From NCBI GenBank assembly GCA_036924085.1, contig JAVGWX010000019.1:19378793-19442792 (forward strand): DNA of 64,000 nucleotides, written 5' to 3'. This stretch comes from Ariolimax columbianus (Eukaryota > Mollusca > Gastropoda > Stylommatophora > Arionidae). Positions 33,211 through 44,454 of the stretch are shown one piece after another. Below the pieces are notes generated by a model. The model was not told the DNA's origin and searched no databases. It saw nothing but the letters and a program-made list of their open reading frames with translations. Both the position numbers and the translations under genes were made by a program. The first letter of the stretch is position 1, and every line of letters begins with the position of its first letter.

Positions 33211-33856
33211 AAACGTACATGCATGTACATATACATACTTCCACACACATAAAAATAAGTATACACCCAGTGTGTATATAAATACATGCATACAGTCATG
33301 ATAACAAGTTTCAAATGCAAAGGTCTAAAGTCAGATGGAGAAGGAGAGATGGTGGTTATTGTTACACGAACTGAGGTGATATAAATTTATATTATAATTT
33401 TAAAAGGTGGATTTTCCATTCTATAGGGGCTTAATGTTTTGTAAAATATTTGACTAAGGTCAAATGTTAAAAGTTGGCCCACTGGTAGTCCATTTGGTTC
33501 CAAAGGGACCTCTCACCTTGACCTATGGGGTTTATTTTGCCAGTCCAATGCCTTGAAAAGCCACATTGTTTCCTGTACATTGTTCCTGTTGTCAACTTTA
33601 GTGGTATACTAGTCTAAAACTGACTAGCCATGAAACTGAAGTGCTTTCCGTAACTAGTAATAATAAAGGTAATTATAATCATAATAAACAATTGCTGGTT
33701 TCCCTTTTGAAAAAAAATACTTTCTCTGTTTTACATAATTTGAATATTAGTAAGTGATTAGACTATTTGAACAGCGGGGGTCTTCAAGATGGCTGTTGAA
33801 CGAACAACCACACTGGGCATTGTAGTTTATGATAGAAAGTTTAAAGATAACTAAAA
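33211..33856. other. no gene seen
   Basis: No domain, repeat copy or splice-bounded frame that I can support. Confidence 0.4.
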
Positions 33857-33990
33857 TACTTCAAGTTGGCCGAATTGATAAAGCGCCAGCCTGGCAATCA
33901 GAGGTTTATGGACTCATTCCCTAAATTAGAAAAGTAAGGGGAGACAAACAGCGTCTGGAACATACCACTTGCGAGTCACATCCGCCCCCT
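33857..33990 (+). mobile_element. tRNA-like SINE head
   Basis: CAAGTTGGCCGAATTGATAA resembles the head at 17182 reversed (AAGTTGGCTGAATGGATAAG). The B-box side is degraded (AGAGGTTTATGGACTCATTC). Confidence 0.4.
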
Positions 33991-34394
33991 AATTTTTTTT
34001 TAAATTTGAGTAAAGTATCTAAAGGGCAGATGCACTTGCTCGTCTTGGAAAGGGAGAGAGCGCATTGTTTTTGACATTCATATTTTCTTATATTGCATTG
34101 CTCTGTATATAGTTCGTTATCATTAATTTCTGTAGCGCTAACAAAAATTTAACAAACGCTCCCCTGCGTTAAAAATAAGCTCCCTATAAGTCAGTAGTCC
34201 ACCTCAGACGGCTGTCTAGCTGGTCTTATGAACGCACAGGGTCTAGATATACTTGTCTGCTAAGGTCAAAGATTAGTTCACTACAATTTCAGACATATCA
34301 GAATCCAACAGACACATTACTCTACAAATACATTTTTCACTTGTGGAAGGAAAGGGGAATTTCTAACTAGTTAAGGAGCACATAATTTGAAGGT

Positions 34395-34740
34395 CTAATT
34401 TGTTTAGGCCACACAGCCCTCCTGTCTCCGAGCCAACCCTAAATACAGAAGATCTTAATTGTGTAGACAATATAGTCTTCCTATCTCAGAGCCAACCCTA
34501 AGCCCAGAAGATCTTAATTGTGTAGACAATATAGTTATCCTGTCTCAGAGCCAACCCTAAACACAGAAGATCTTAATTGTGTAGACAATTTAGCCCTCCT
34601 ATGTCAGAGACAATTCTAAATACAGAAGATCTGAATTTTGCAGACAACATAGCCCTCTTATCTCAGAGCCAATTCTAAACACTGAAGATCTGATTTTTGC
34701 AGACAACATAGCCCTCTTATCTCAGAGCCAGCTCCAAATA
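34395..34740. repeat. 59-bp minisatellite derived from an RT active-site segment
   Basis: Six units of about 59 bp, each containing AGAAGATCTTAATTGTGTAG or AGAAGATCTGAATTTTGCAG. In the last units the + strand reads EDLIFADNIALLSQSQL, the L.FADDI.LLS active-site block of a LINE reverse transcriptase. The LINE-H C-terminus follows directly, so the array arose inside that element. Confidence 0.8.
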
Positions 34741-35410
34741 CTTTAGAGAAGAAGACAGACAAACCAGCAAGAATTTTCCATCCTGAGTTTTAAATGTACT
34801 CTATGAAATGATAAATCTTAAATGAAATACGGTCACCAACATGGCTCCTATTGATATGTGAACACAATTGAATGAAGTAGCGAGCGTCACACCGCTATAA
34901 TTCATCATACACAAGAGGGGAAGAGGAAATTGTGAGATTATAAATGGATGATCAACTCCAATGCAAACTCGGCCTTCTATGTGAAGTAGAAACATGGCAG
35001 TTGACAAAAGTCAATATTAAGAGACTACAGGACTTCATAAAGAAAAAGATTCTTGTCCTGCAGTGATACGAAATGGTTGATAACGTAAGACAACAGGCGA
35101 TGACAAGTGGAACCGGAAATCTGAGGAAAATGGTGCATTTAGATAGACCCCACATTAAGATAGTCTCAAAGCTAAGAACCCCACACTGAGAAAGTCTCAA
35201 AGCTAGTATCAGCAGTTTCGGTTGTTGAATCGCAAGGAGCATAGGGGCAATATTAGATCAAAGACCACAAGGAGAAGAGACCTATGGGTAGATAAAAGAA
35301 AAAAACAAGAAGAAGCTGGAAATGACTGGAGAAAATAGTATTGGACAGAATTGCTTGATGGGGATTGGTTGATGGTCTATGCACCCCGAGACGACAAGGG
35401 CGAAGTTAAA
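34741..35410 (+). mobile_element. LINE-H C-terminal relic
   Basis: Fragments: CEVETWQLTKVNIKRLQDFI, HLDRPHIKIVSKL, RRRGRPMGR-like sequence and DRIAWWGLVDGLCTPRDDKG. This is the ETW.LTK / GRP / W..LV.GLC.R order seen in many invertebrate LINE C-termini. A short direct duplication (CAAAGCTAAGAACCCCACA type) occurs at 35150-35205. Confidence 0.65.
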
Positions 35411-35429
35411 GCAGAACTGACGTCACCAA

Positions 35430-36480
35430 CAGCCTTCACTTTTAACACCCTTAATCACCAATACCTTGATCAATAACTGAATCACCAACACCCTTGATCA
35501 TCAATTGAATCATCAATATCTTTATTCACCAACACCTTTGATCATTAACTGAATCTCCAACCCCCTTGATCATTAACTGAATCACCAAGCCCCTTGATCA
35601 TTAACTGAATCACCAACACCCTTGATCAGTAACTGAATCTCCAACACCATTGATCATTAACTGAATCACAAACACCCTTGATCATTAACTGAATCACAAA
35701 CACCTTTGATCATTAATTGAATCTCCAACCCCCTTATTCACCAACACCTTTGATCATTAACTGAATATCCAACCCCCTTGATCATCAACTGAATCATCAA
35801 TATCCTTATTCACTAACACCTTTGATCATTAACTAAATCTCCAAACCCCGTATCCATCAACACCTTTGACCATTAACTGAATCTCCAACCCCCTTATTCA
35901 CCAACACCTTTGGAATCTCCAACCCCCTTATTCACCAACACCTATAATGATTAACTGAATCTCCAACCCCCTTAGTCGCCAACACCCTTGGTAATTAACT
36001 GAATCACCGACACCCTTGATTATTAACTTAATCACCAACACCCTTAATTATTAACTAAATCACCAACACCCTTTATCATTAACTGAATCAACAACACCTT
36101 TGATCATTAAAAAACCGTAACCCTTAATCACCAGCGCTCTTGATTCTAAACTGAATTTCACTTAACCCTTAATCATCAACACCCTTACTCATCAACACTC
36201 TTAATCACCAATACACTTAATCACCAACACCCTTGATCATTAACTGAATCACCAACATCCTTGATCATTAACTGACTCACCAACACCCTTGATCATTAAC
36301 TGAATCAATAACACCCTTTATCATCAGCGCCCTTGATCATAAACTGAATTTCACTAACACCCTTAATCGCAACACCCTTAATTACGAACACCCTTAATCA
36401 CCAACACCCTTACTCACAACACTCTTAATCACCAATACACTTAATCACCAGCACCCATAATCATTAACTGAATCACCTAC
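35430..36480. repeat. 28-bp minisatellite, about 37 units
   Basis: The unit AACACCCTTGATCATTAACT + GAATCACC has many variants (AACCCCCTTATTCACC). A short remainder continues at 37095-37170 on the far side of the rep-B and rep-A insertion. Confidence 0.92.
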
Positions 36481-36489
36481 ACCTCCTGA

Positions 36490-37095
36490 GCAGCACAGAT
36501 GACGTCTAAGAGGCTGCGGGTCTGCTTTGGTTTGGCTTGGCTTGGCTTCGTTCATTCTCAATCTCCATCTACCAAATCCTGAAAGGGCCTTAAGTAGCAG
36601 AATGTAGTCCAGAGAACGGAATGCGTTGTGTCTTAGTTCACAGCTTGACTGCGATATCTGCACCTTTCGGTCCAACACATCCTACTTCAGCAAGCATTTT
36701 TTGAGTACCGGGCTAGAACTCTCTCTTCGATCCCTTCTCTTTAGCCAGTCTGCCCTGCTGCAGCCTGTTATCCAGGATCACCGCGTGGAGGTGTAGAAGA
36801 GTCGTGACAGCTCTGGCTCGCTGGCCCTTACGCTAGCAGTCAGCTATGGGTCGCTGACCACTGCAGCTCAGGCCCTGCTCAGCATCTTGATCCCCACTTT
36901 AACGTTTGAGTCTATTGAAATGGACTCACAGATCGGTTAACCACCCTCTGTAAGCGCTTGTTCCAAAACAGTGGAGTATTAGGAGTATTAAGCTAAGCAG
37001 GAAACCCTTCTCCCAGCTACATCCAGAGCATATCAGAACTGGGACATGCACACGTTCATGTGTTCCTGTAGAAGTACAGGTCGTCTAAGAACTAA
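36490..37095 (+). mobile_element. rep-B, split by a rep-A insertion
   Basis: 36499-36546 (AGGCTGCGGGTCTGCTTTG) and 36897-37095 (GTTTGAGTCTATTGAAATGG and onward) together match the uninterrupted copy at 40125-40370. ACCTACA borders both outer ends, a possible target duplication in the minisatellite. Confidence 0.65.
36547..36896 (-). mobile_element. rep-A nested in rep-B
   Basis: On the minus strand it begins GATCAAGATGCTGAGCAG and ends TGGGAGATTGAGAATGAAC. The GAA tail has decayed to GAACGAAG-like sequence. Confidence 0.75.
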
Positions 37096-37185
37096 GTACC
37101 TACATCCTTAATCACTAACACCCTTGTTCACTAACACTCTCAACCGCCAACTGAATCCCCAACAACTTGTGCATTGACAAACATA

Positions 37186-37272
37186 AATACCCTTCTCCAC
37201 CGTGATTTGAACCCGCGACCTCCAGCACCCGAGGTGAAAACCTTACCTCGAGACCACTGGGTCCCTCCAATT
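37186..37272 (-). mobile_element. tRNA-like SINE head (or tRNA relic)
   Basis: The minus strand has GACCCAGTGGTCTCGAGGTA (A-box region) and GGTCGCGGGTTCAAATCACG (B-box region) at tRNA spacing. Arms are imperfect, so I do not call a functional tRNA. Confidence 0.5.
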
Positions 37273-37598
37273 ACTCTATTGTAAAGTGATAAAGGCACAT
37301 TACACATTTTGACAAACGGACAAGTGGAATTTCAATGCTTTAAGGAAGTAAATGTCAACAAAAGATGTACCAGAAAAAGTATGTTATTACGGCAACATTG
37401 AGGGCAAGTGATAGAAGAGTTGAAAATTCATTTTAAAAAAGACCTTCGATCTGAAGTCATCAAATCATTTGATCTGTATCTTACTACGACCCACATTTAC
37501 GGTATAACGATCCACTGGGTCATGGTGAAGAGATTTGATCTAACAAAATTAGAATTATGATATTTATTATTGTCATTGCTGTTGTTTACCAGGTTGAT
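37273..37598. other. no gene seen
   Basis: AT-rich, nothing recognised. Confidence 0.4.
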
Positions 37599-37610
37599 TT
37601 ATATGGTTCT

Positions 37611-38575
37611 TCTTCTTCTTCTTTTCTTCTTCTTCTTCTTCTTCTTCGTACACAGTCAGACAGCAACCATTATTTTTTCGAAAAAAGCGGCGGTCATCCT
37701 GAGGCTGTCGCCACTGCCATAGAGCTTGTCTTGCAGTTCCACTGGTAATGGCCACATCTGCTCTCTCTGATCCTCGTATGTCGGGCAGTTCTGCAGCAGA
37801 TGTTCAGTGGTCATTTTACCAGTACCGCACGGGCATTCGTCGGTACATCCTATCTTCAATTTGTTGAATAGGTGGTACCTCAGTCTGTTGTGGCCAGTGC
37901 GAAGTCTGAAGACAACGACCTGCTCTCTTCGGTTCAACTGGTAATAGGCATCGTTTTTGGTGTAACCAGTATGTTCGGTTTCCCATTTGGTCATGTATCT
38001 GGCTTTGATAAGCCGTTTTGACTCTTCGTACGTCATACTGGTATCTGTTTGTGGTAGTCTTGCACCTTCTTTTGCTAGTCTGTCTGCCTCCTCGTTGCCT
38101 TGGATGTTGCAGTGTGACGGGACCCACTGTACCACTACCCTTTTTGGTGCGGACTGCTGGCACAGTTTGCAGAGTGCTGCTCTTAAGTCATTAAGCTCAG
38201 TGTTTTTCTGGCTTTTTAGCGCTGTGACTACGGCGAGAGCATCTGTCAGCAGGACTATATGGCTTTCATTTTCACTGTGTGTCCCCATTTCTTCCACTGC
38301 CGCCCTCAGTGCCTCTGCCTCCGCTCTGAAATTGCTTGTGTACTTACCAGTAGCGAATGACAGTGTTATTTTTCTGCCATTTGGTAGGTTCAGGAATGCT
38401 CCTGCCCCTCCGTTCTGTGTAGTGTTTGTTACAGAACCGTCGGTGTATGCATGGGTCCAGTCCATGCTTGGGTAGCTTTTCGTTATGAAGCTTAGGGTAG
38501 TGTCTCTCCTTTCTTTTTCAGTCTGGAAGTTTTTGTTTGCAATACCTGGTATATTTTCTACCACCTCTGGAAATA
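37611..38575 (-). mobile_element. RNH-LINE, 5'-truncated, open RNase H and knuckle
   Basis: 965 bp bracketed by TTATATGGTTCT at 37599-37610 and 38576-38587. The minus-strand frame stays open from the left flank through IFPEVVENIPGIANKN, the RNase H residues (AYTDGSV, EAEAL, LLTDAL, GNEEADRL) and the knuckle to the end near 37656. RT is absent. Almost identical to the 26.2 and 51.7 kb copies, hence recent. Confidence 0.93.
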
Positions 38576-38699
38576 TTATATGGTTCTGAAATAAAGGAGG
38601 TTTGTCTCTACAGTTGCATCGCAGTGTGCAGGTTATGGTTTTGTTTTTACCTTCTAAAGTAAACAAAACATATGTGATAACAAGGTTTTAAATACAGGA

Positions 38700-38999
38700 C
38701 CTCAAGGTCAGTAGTCAGACATCCACACCCATCCTCTGAGATATAATGTACGAGAGACAGTCATTAAGTAACAGCAATATTTTATTATAAAGTGCCTGAA
38801 AGAGTACGTGCAACAGACATTTTTTGTTCAGGAGACAAAATCGTTCTTTAGCAATACTGTAATTAGAGATTGTAGCTATCGAGCAGTATGTACATCCGCA
38901 ATATATCGTACAACATGACTGCTGCACTGTTGACTTGTACCGAGGAAGAACAACGAGGCGTTATTTGTTGTGTTGTTTTTTTAATGGTCAGATTGTATG
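38700..38999. other. no gene seen
   Basis: Unassigned sequence between RNH-LINE and the mariner relic. Confidence 0.35.
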
Positions 39000-39895
39000 C
39001 GACCTTCTGAAATCTACAGAGAATGATGGTTCGGTTTGGAGACAGTTGTTTGAGTCAGATGAAAGAGTAAAAATGTGTAGAAAGAATTCAAAACAGAAGA
39101 TACAAAGTCCTTGATAAACCACACAATGGGAGATCATCACGCGGGGTAACTGACACCGTGAAACAGCAAATCGAACAAATAGTCCTTAGCAACAGGCGAA
39201 TCACGGCGCTGCGCACACAATTGGCCATGATGACCTCGTTTATAGGAAAGTGTGTAGAAGATGGGTCCCAAGGTAGCTGTTCGAAAGATGATTTGTCAGG
39301 AGCATTTGTACTGTCATGCTCGTGAAAGAGATGTTTTACTCTATAAAATTGTGACAGAAGACGAGCTCTGGACTTAACGAACACGAAAGTAAGGGACAGT
39401 CGATGCGATATAAACTAAGGAAAAAAAATAACAACAAAAAACGCTGGGCAAGTCATGATAACTATCTTTTGGGATGTTAATGGTCCTGTACATTTCTAGG
39501 AAAGGGATGAAAGGTGACTAGGGCTCGATACAGTGACATGCTAGTGAACAGGTTGAAGCTAGCGATACGATTGAAACGCTGAGGACGTCTCTCAAAATAA
39601 GTATAGTTGCTGCACGACAACGCCCGCTCACGTATACGGTGGATACAATTCGTACTTTAAATTTGAGGTCTTGACACTTTCAGCCTACAGTCCCGACTTG
39701 GTGCTACATGACTTTCATCTGGTTTGGACCCTTGAAAGAACATCTGCGGTGTCAGAGGTTTGCAGATGTCAATCAGGTAATGGAGGCACTGCAAAATTAA
39801 TTAAAGCTCGCACCAAAAGACTTTTCTCTAGAGGACATCAGTAAGCTAATGGACAGAGTGTACTACCAGGCCCGGAGAGAGTGTAAAAAAAGAAG
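39000..39895 (+). mobile_element. mariner transposon relic
   Basis: Pieces on the + strand: LVYRKVCRRWVPR, a VTEDELW block (first catalytic Asp), SDMLVNRLKLAIR, LLHDNARS (second Asp), SAYSPDLVLHDFHL (third Asp), and VKKEGNN near the end. Many frameshifts. This mariner type differs from the ones at 51 and 55 kb. Termini not resolved. Confidence 0.75.
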
Positions 39896-40124
39896 GCAAC
39901 AATATTTTTAGTTCGCACTTTTGTAAAAGTGTTATTAATACAATTAATCCAACACTGCATTTGGCTACACTAACCAACCTATCCCGAGTTGTCCCCCGTG
40001 GCCTTTGTGTGTGTAAGACACGAAAAGAATAGCACAACTGCCCCACAGAGAGCATGTCGAAACAGGCGACTAACTGTGTTACATGACGTAACAACGGCCA
40101 TGGTTAGGTGGTTTGTTTAGATCG

Positions 40125-40370
40125 GCATAGATGGCGCCTAACAGGCTGCGGGTCTACTTTGCTTTAGTGTTTGAGTCTATTGAGACGGATTCACACGTAA
40201 GTTAACCACCTTCCGCAGCACTTGTCCCAATGCAGCTGAGTAATAATCTGCTCGAGCCTATGCGGGAAATCCTCATCTCGGCTACATCCAGATCAAATCA
40301 GAGCTGCGACCTGCATAGGGACGTCCACCTTTGTAAAAGTACAAGTCGGCGAAGAACTAAGAATCAACCT
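40125..40370 (+). mobile_element. rep-B, uninterrupted copy
   Basis: GGCGCCTAACAGGCTGCGGG, GTGTTTGAGTCTATTGAGAC, CTCGGCTACATCCAG and AAAAGTACAAGTCGGCGAAG are in order. It lies just upstream of the TNF-receptor-like gene. Confidence 0.65.
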
Positions 40371-40626
40371 TTAGGAAAGCTTTGATTCAGAGTCATTTGT
40401 TGAAGTGTAAGTCCAACAATGCATTTGGCTACCCTAACCAATCCGAAGGAAAGTCTGATTCCAATTATTTACATTTCAGTTTTATAGCAATTGTTTCTAC
40501 ATTGTGATGTTGCAAACACATGCACAATTTTCTACAGCAGCCTATTACAAAATGTGAGAAAGATAACATTGTCCCTATCTTATTTACCCCTGAAACTACT
40601 CAGCTAACTTAATAAACATTCAAATA

Positions 40627-40913
40627 ATGTTAAAGAAAAGACATTTCTATGGAGAGAATAAAATGTATATTTGTTTGTCTTCTAGGTCAGCCACAACGTA
40701 CACTACTATCATTTTTCTGCTGCTATGTGCCATCTTTAAACCAAGTCTTGTTGAATCCAAGTCATCATTGTCCATCTTGCACTACTGTGGATCCATCAAA
40801 ATACTGGATGATAAATATTGGTGCAATTGGAAGAAACTGATTTGCCTCCAGTGTCCAGAAAATTCATTTCTCGTTGGTCCATGCACCGAAAGTGTTAATG
40901 ATTCACAATGCAG
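40627..40913 (+). CDS. TNF-receptor-like protein, first coding exon (signal peptide and cysteine-rich domain)
   Basis: The frame opens with Met codons at 40627 and 40663, then a hydrophobic run TTIIFLLLCAIF that fits a signal peptide, then a cysteine-rich segment: HYCGS, KYWCNW, LICLQCPENSFLVGPC, TESVNDSQC. The spacing C..CPENS....PCTES....C is that of TNF-receptor family repeats. It ends at CAG|GTTAGT, two bases into a codon. An acceptor-like TTTGTTTGTCTTCTAG ends at 40685, so the true exon may be 40686-40913 (228 nt, phase 2-2) with the start codon in an upstream exon. TNF receptors are type I surface receptors for TNF ligands that signal through TRAF or death-domain adaptors. Confidence 0.68.
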
Positions 40914-41049
40914 GTTAGTAGGGTTTGTCGATGTTTATATTTCTCAGGTCACTAGATGCACTGGCAAACTTTTTACATGGATGAGTGGCGTTTAGCTGAA
41001 GACCCTACGGATTTCCTTCTCACCCCAAAGCAGAAAATAGAAAGATTCT

Positions 41050-42680
41050 TGATCTTTCAAATTTCAACAACTTAAGACAGATCACATCAGAGTTAATAAC
41101 AGCCTCAACAACTTGAGACAGATCACATCAGAGTTAATAACAGCCTCAACAACTTGAGACAGATCACATCAGAGTTAATAACAGCCTCAACAACTTAAGA
41201 CAGATCACATCAGAGTTAACAACTGCCTCAACAACTTAGGAGAGAAAATACCAGACTTAACAACTGCCTCAACAACTTGAGACAGAGCACACCAGACTTA
41301 ACAACTGCCTCAACAACTTTAGACAGAGCACACCAGACTTAACAACTGCCTCAACAACTTGAGACAGAGCACACCAGACTTAACAACTGCCTCAACAACT
41401 TGAGACAGAGCACACCAGACTTAACAACTGCCTCAACAACTTGAGACAGAGCACACCAGACTTAACAACTGCCTCAACAACTTGAGACAGAGCACACCAG
41501 ACTTAACAACTGCCTCAACAACTTGAGACAGAGCACACCAGACTTAACAACTGCCTCAACAACTTGAGACAGAGCACACCAGACTTAACAACTGCCTCAA
41601 CAACTTGAGACAGAGCACACCAGACTTAACAACTGCCTCAACAACTTGAGACAGAGCACACCAGACTTAACAACTGCCTCAACAACTTGAGACAGAGCAC
41701 ACCAGACTTAACAACTGCCTCAACAACTTGAGACAGAGCACACCAGACTTAACAACTGCCTCAACAACTTGAGACAGAGCACACCAGACTTAACAACTGC
41801 CTCAACAACTTGAGACAGAGCACACCAGACTTAACAACTGCCTCAACAACTTGAGACAGAGCACACCAGACTTAACAACTGCCTCAACAACTTGAGACAG
41901 AGCACACCCGACTTAACAACTGCCTCAACAACTTGAGACAGATCACAACAGACTTAACAACTGCCTCAACAACTTGAGACAGAGCACACCAGACTTAACA
42001 ACTGCCTCAACAACTTGAGACAGAGCACACCAGACTTAACAACTGCCTCAACAACTTGAGACAGAGCACACCAGACTTAACAACTGCCTCAACAACTTGA
42101 GACAGAGCACACCAGACTTAACAACTGCCTCAACAACTTGAGACAGAGCACACCAGACTTAACAACTGCCTCAACAACTTGAGACAGAGCACACCAGACT
42201 TAACAACTGCCTCAACAACTTGAGACAGAGCACACCAGACTTAACAACTGCCTCAACAACTTGAGACAGAGCACACCAGACTTAACAACTGCCTCAACAA
42301 CTTGAGACAGAGCACACCAGACTTAACAACTGCCTCAACAACTTGAGACAGAGCACACCAGACTTAACAACTGCCTCAACAACTTGAGACAGAGCACACC
42401 AGACTTAACAACTGCCTCAACAACTTGAGACAGAGCACACCAGACTTAACAACTGCCTCAACAAATTGAGACAGAGCACACCAGACTTAACAACTGCCTC
42501 AACAACTTGAGACAGAGCACACCCGACTTAACAACTGCCTCAACAACTTGAGACAGATCACAACAGACTTAACAACTGCCTCAACAACTTGAGACAGAGC
42601 ACACCAGACTTAACAACTGCCTCAACAACTTTAGACAGAGCACACCCGACTTAACAGCTACCTCAACAACTTAAGGACGA
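41050..42680. repeat. 41-bp minisatellite, about 39 units, in intron 1
   Basis: The unit CTTAACAACTGCCTCAACAA + CTTGAGACAGAGCACACCAGA is nearly invariant in the middle and more diverged at both ends. A marker pair (CACACCCGACTT followed by CAGATCACAACAGACTT) occurs at 41901 and again exactly 615 bp (15 units) later, which shows block duplication. Confidence 0.96.
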
Positions 42681-43224
42681 TCCATAGAAGATGTTCACAA
42701 AGTTATGTTATACTTTTGCCCTCCCCTCCTATGTTTCTCCCTCTGTCCCCCTTTGATTGAACCTTCTACCCTTGTGGACGTCCATTTCATATGATCTTGA
42801 GGAAACATATACACTTAAATGTTATAATCCCCTATCTATTCTTAAAACTTGATTTAGTAAAGACAGTTAACTCTAATTATATAATACATGATATTACTAA
42901 ATATAATTCCATATTATACATTTTGAGTCTAGAAAGATTTGAAGGTCTAACAAAAGGGACACAACTTTTGGGTTAAATTGGACAGAAAGAGGCTTTCAAA
43001 GATAATTATTATTCTGGATATATTTGTATGTAAATGTGAGCTGCTCACTGGTGTGGGATTGCATCTTAAATACTCTCTCTCTTTCTCGTGTATATAGTTG
43101 TCCACTTTTCACATAACCTCTCTACCCTCAATAAAGTAGACGTCTTTATAGCCCCCTAGACCTTGCATTCGATCAACACTGTAGCAACTGCACCCAACCA
43201 TGTAAGATAGACCAGCGCATGTTT
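42681..43224. other. intron sequence, no exon seen
   Basis: AT-rich. A 61-residue open frame at 42791-42976 has no family or splice support. Confidence 0.4.
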
Positions 43225-43330
43225 GTCGTTTGTCTTAGCCGACTTGTACGTCTACAAGGACGGCTGCCCGCGTGCAGGTCCCAACTCTTGTTCGAGTTTA
43301 ATGCAGCTGTCAAGTGCATCTCCCTGGTTA
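43225..43330 (-). mobile_element. rep-B fragment
   Basis: TTGTACGTCTACAAGGACGG and GTGCAGGTCCCAACTCTTG correspond to GTACTTCTACAGAGGCAG and GTGTAGGTCCCAGCTCTGG at 3771. The rest is lost. Confidence 0.45.
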
Positions 43331-43644
43331 TTGGACTGGACTCGAGCAGTACTGCGTTTATTGGTAACGTACGGTTTCCAGCTCAGAATACAGTCGGTCC
43401 TGTCTCTGCATGGGTTGTCATGGAAGGCTTAAACTTGTTTTATTTAAGATCGTGAGGGTTGTACAGTGTGCAGCTCAAGCGAATCTTGCCGCCTAGTTGA
43501 GGATGGAAGAGAGACTTCCACTCGGTCTTTTTTGTTGTTGTCGCGCGAGTACTACAGAGTGATTGCTGTGCTCCAGGGTTCGTTTTTCCGTTTGTCTATG
43601 ACTCACTTCAAAACATACACAAAAACGATTATCAAAATGTTCTA

Positions 43645-44260
43645 CGAATCCATCAACTATGACACACTTGCACATTCATCAACTACGAAACTCTTGCACA
43701 TTCATCAACTACGAAACTCTTGCCCATTCATCAACTACGAAACTCTTGCACATTCATCAACTACGAAACTCTTGCACATTCATCAACTACGAAACTCTTG
43801 CACATTCATCAACTACGAAACTCTTGCACATTCATCAACTATGAAACTCTTGCACATTCATCAACAATGAAACGCTTGCACATTCATCAACTATGAAACT
43901 CTTGCACATTCATCAACTATGAAACTCTTGCACATTCATCAACTATGAAACTCTTGCACATTCATCAACTATGAAACTCTTGCACATTCATCAACTATGA
44001 AACTCTTGCACATTCATCAACAATGAAACGCTTGCACATTCATCAACTATGAAACTCTTGCACATTCATCAACTATGAAACTCTTGCACATTCATCAACT
44101 ACGAAACTCTTGCACATTCATCAACTATGGAACTCTTGCACATTCATCAACTATGAAACTCTTGCACATTCATCAACTATGAAACTCTTGCACATTCATC
44201 AACTATGAAAATCTTGCACATCCACTAACTATGAAAATCTTGCACATTCATTAACTTGAC
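43645..44260. repeat. 26-bp minisatellite, about 23 units
   Basis: The unit CACATTCATCAACTATGAAA + CTCTTG; early units have ACTACG. The variant CAATGAAACG appears at 43865 and 44021, 156 bp (six units) apart. Confidence 0.95.
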
Positions 44261-44454
44261 AGTGATTGCGAAACAGAACAGCTCGGCAGACTTAGTTAAT
44301 CAATCAAGACCAACAACAACACCGACACTAAGATATGTCCAATCGAAAGATCGTGAATCGTTGATGAAAATAAAAGAATGAGATGAAGTTTAAACCTTAA
44401 AGCTGAATTGCTTAAACATATCTCCTATTTACTGAATTGTTATCCGAAGTTTAA

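Noticed and set aside
37186..37272. tRNA gene (also 1443, 17108, 20785, 46501)
   Set aside because: A and B boxes are present but acceptor and anticodon stems do not pair properly and SINE bodies follow, so they are tRNA-derived SINEs.
39088..39384. 98-residue minus-strand frame
   Set aside because: Antisense of the mariner relic at 39.0-39.9 kb.
43219..43455. 78-residue frame starting MFVVCLSRLVRL
   Set aside because: Starts in a rep-B fragment; no splice or domain support.
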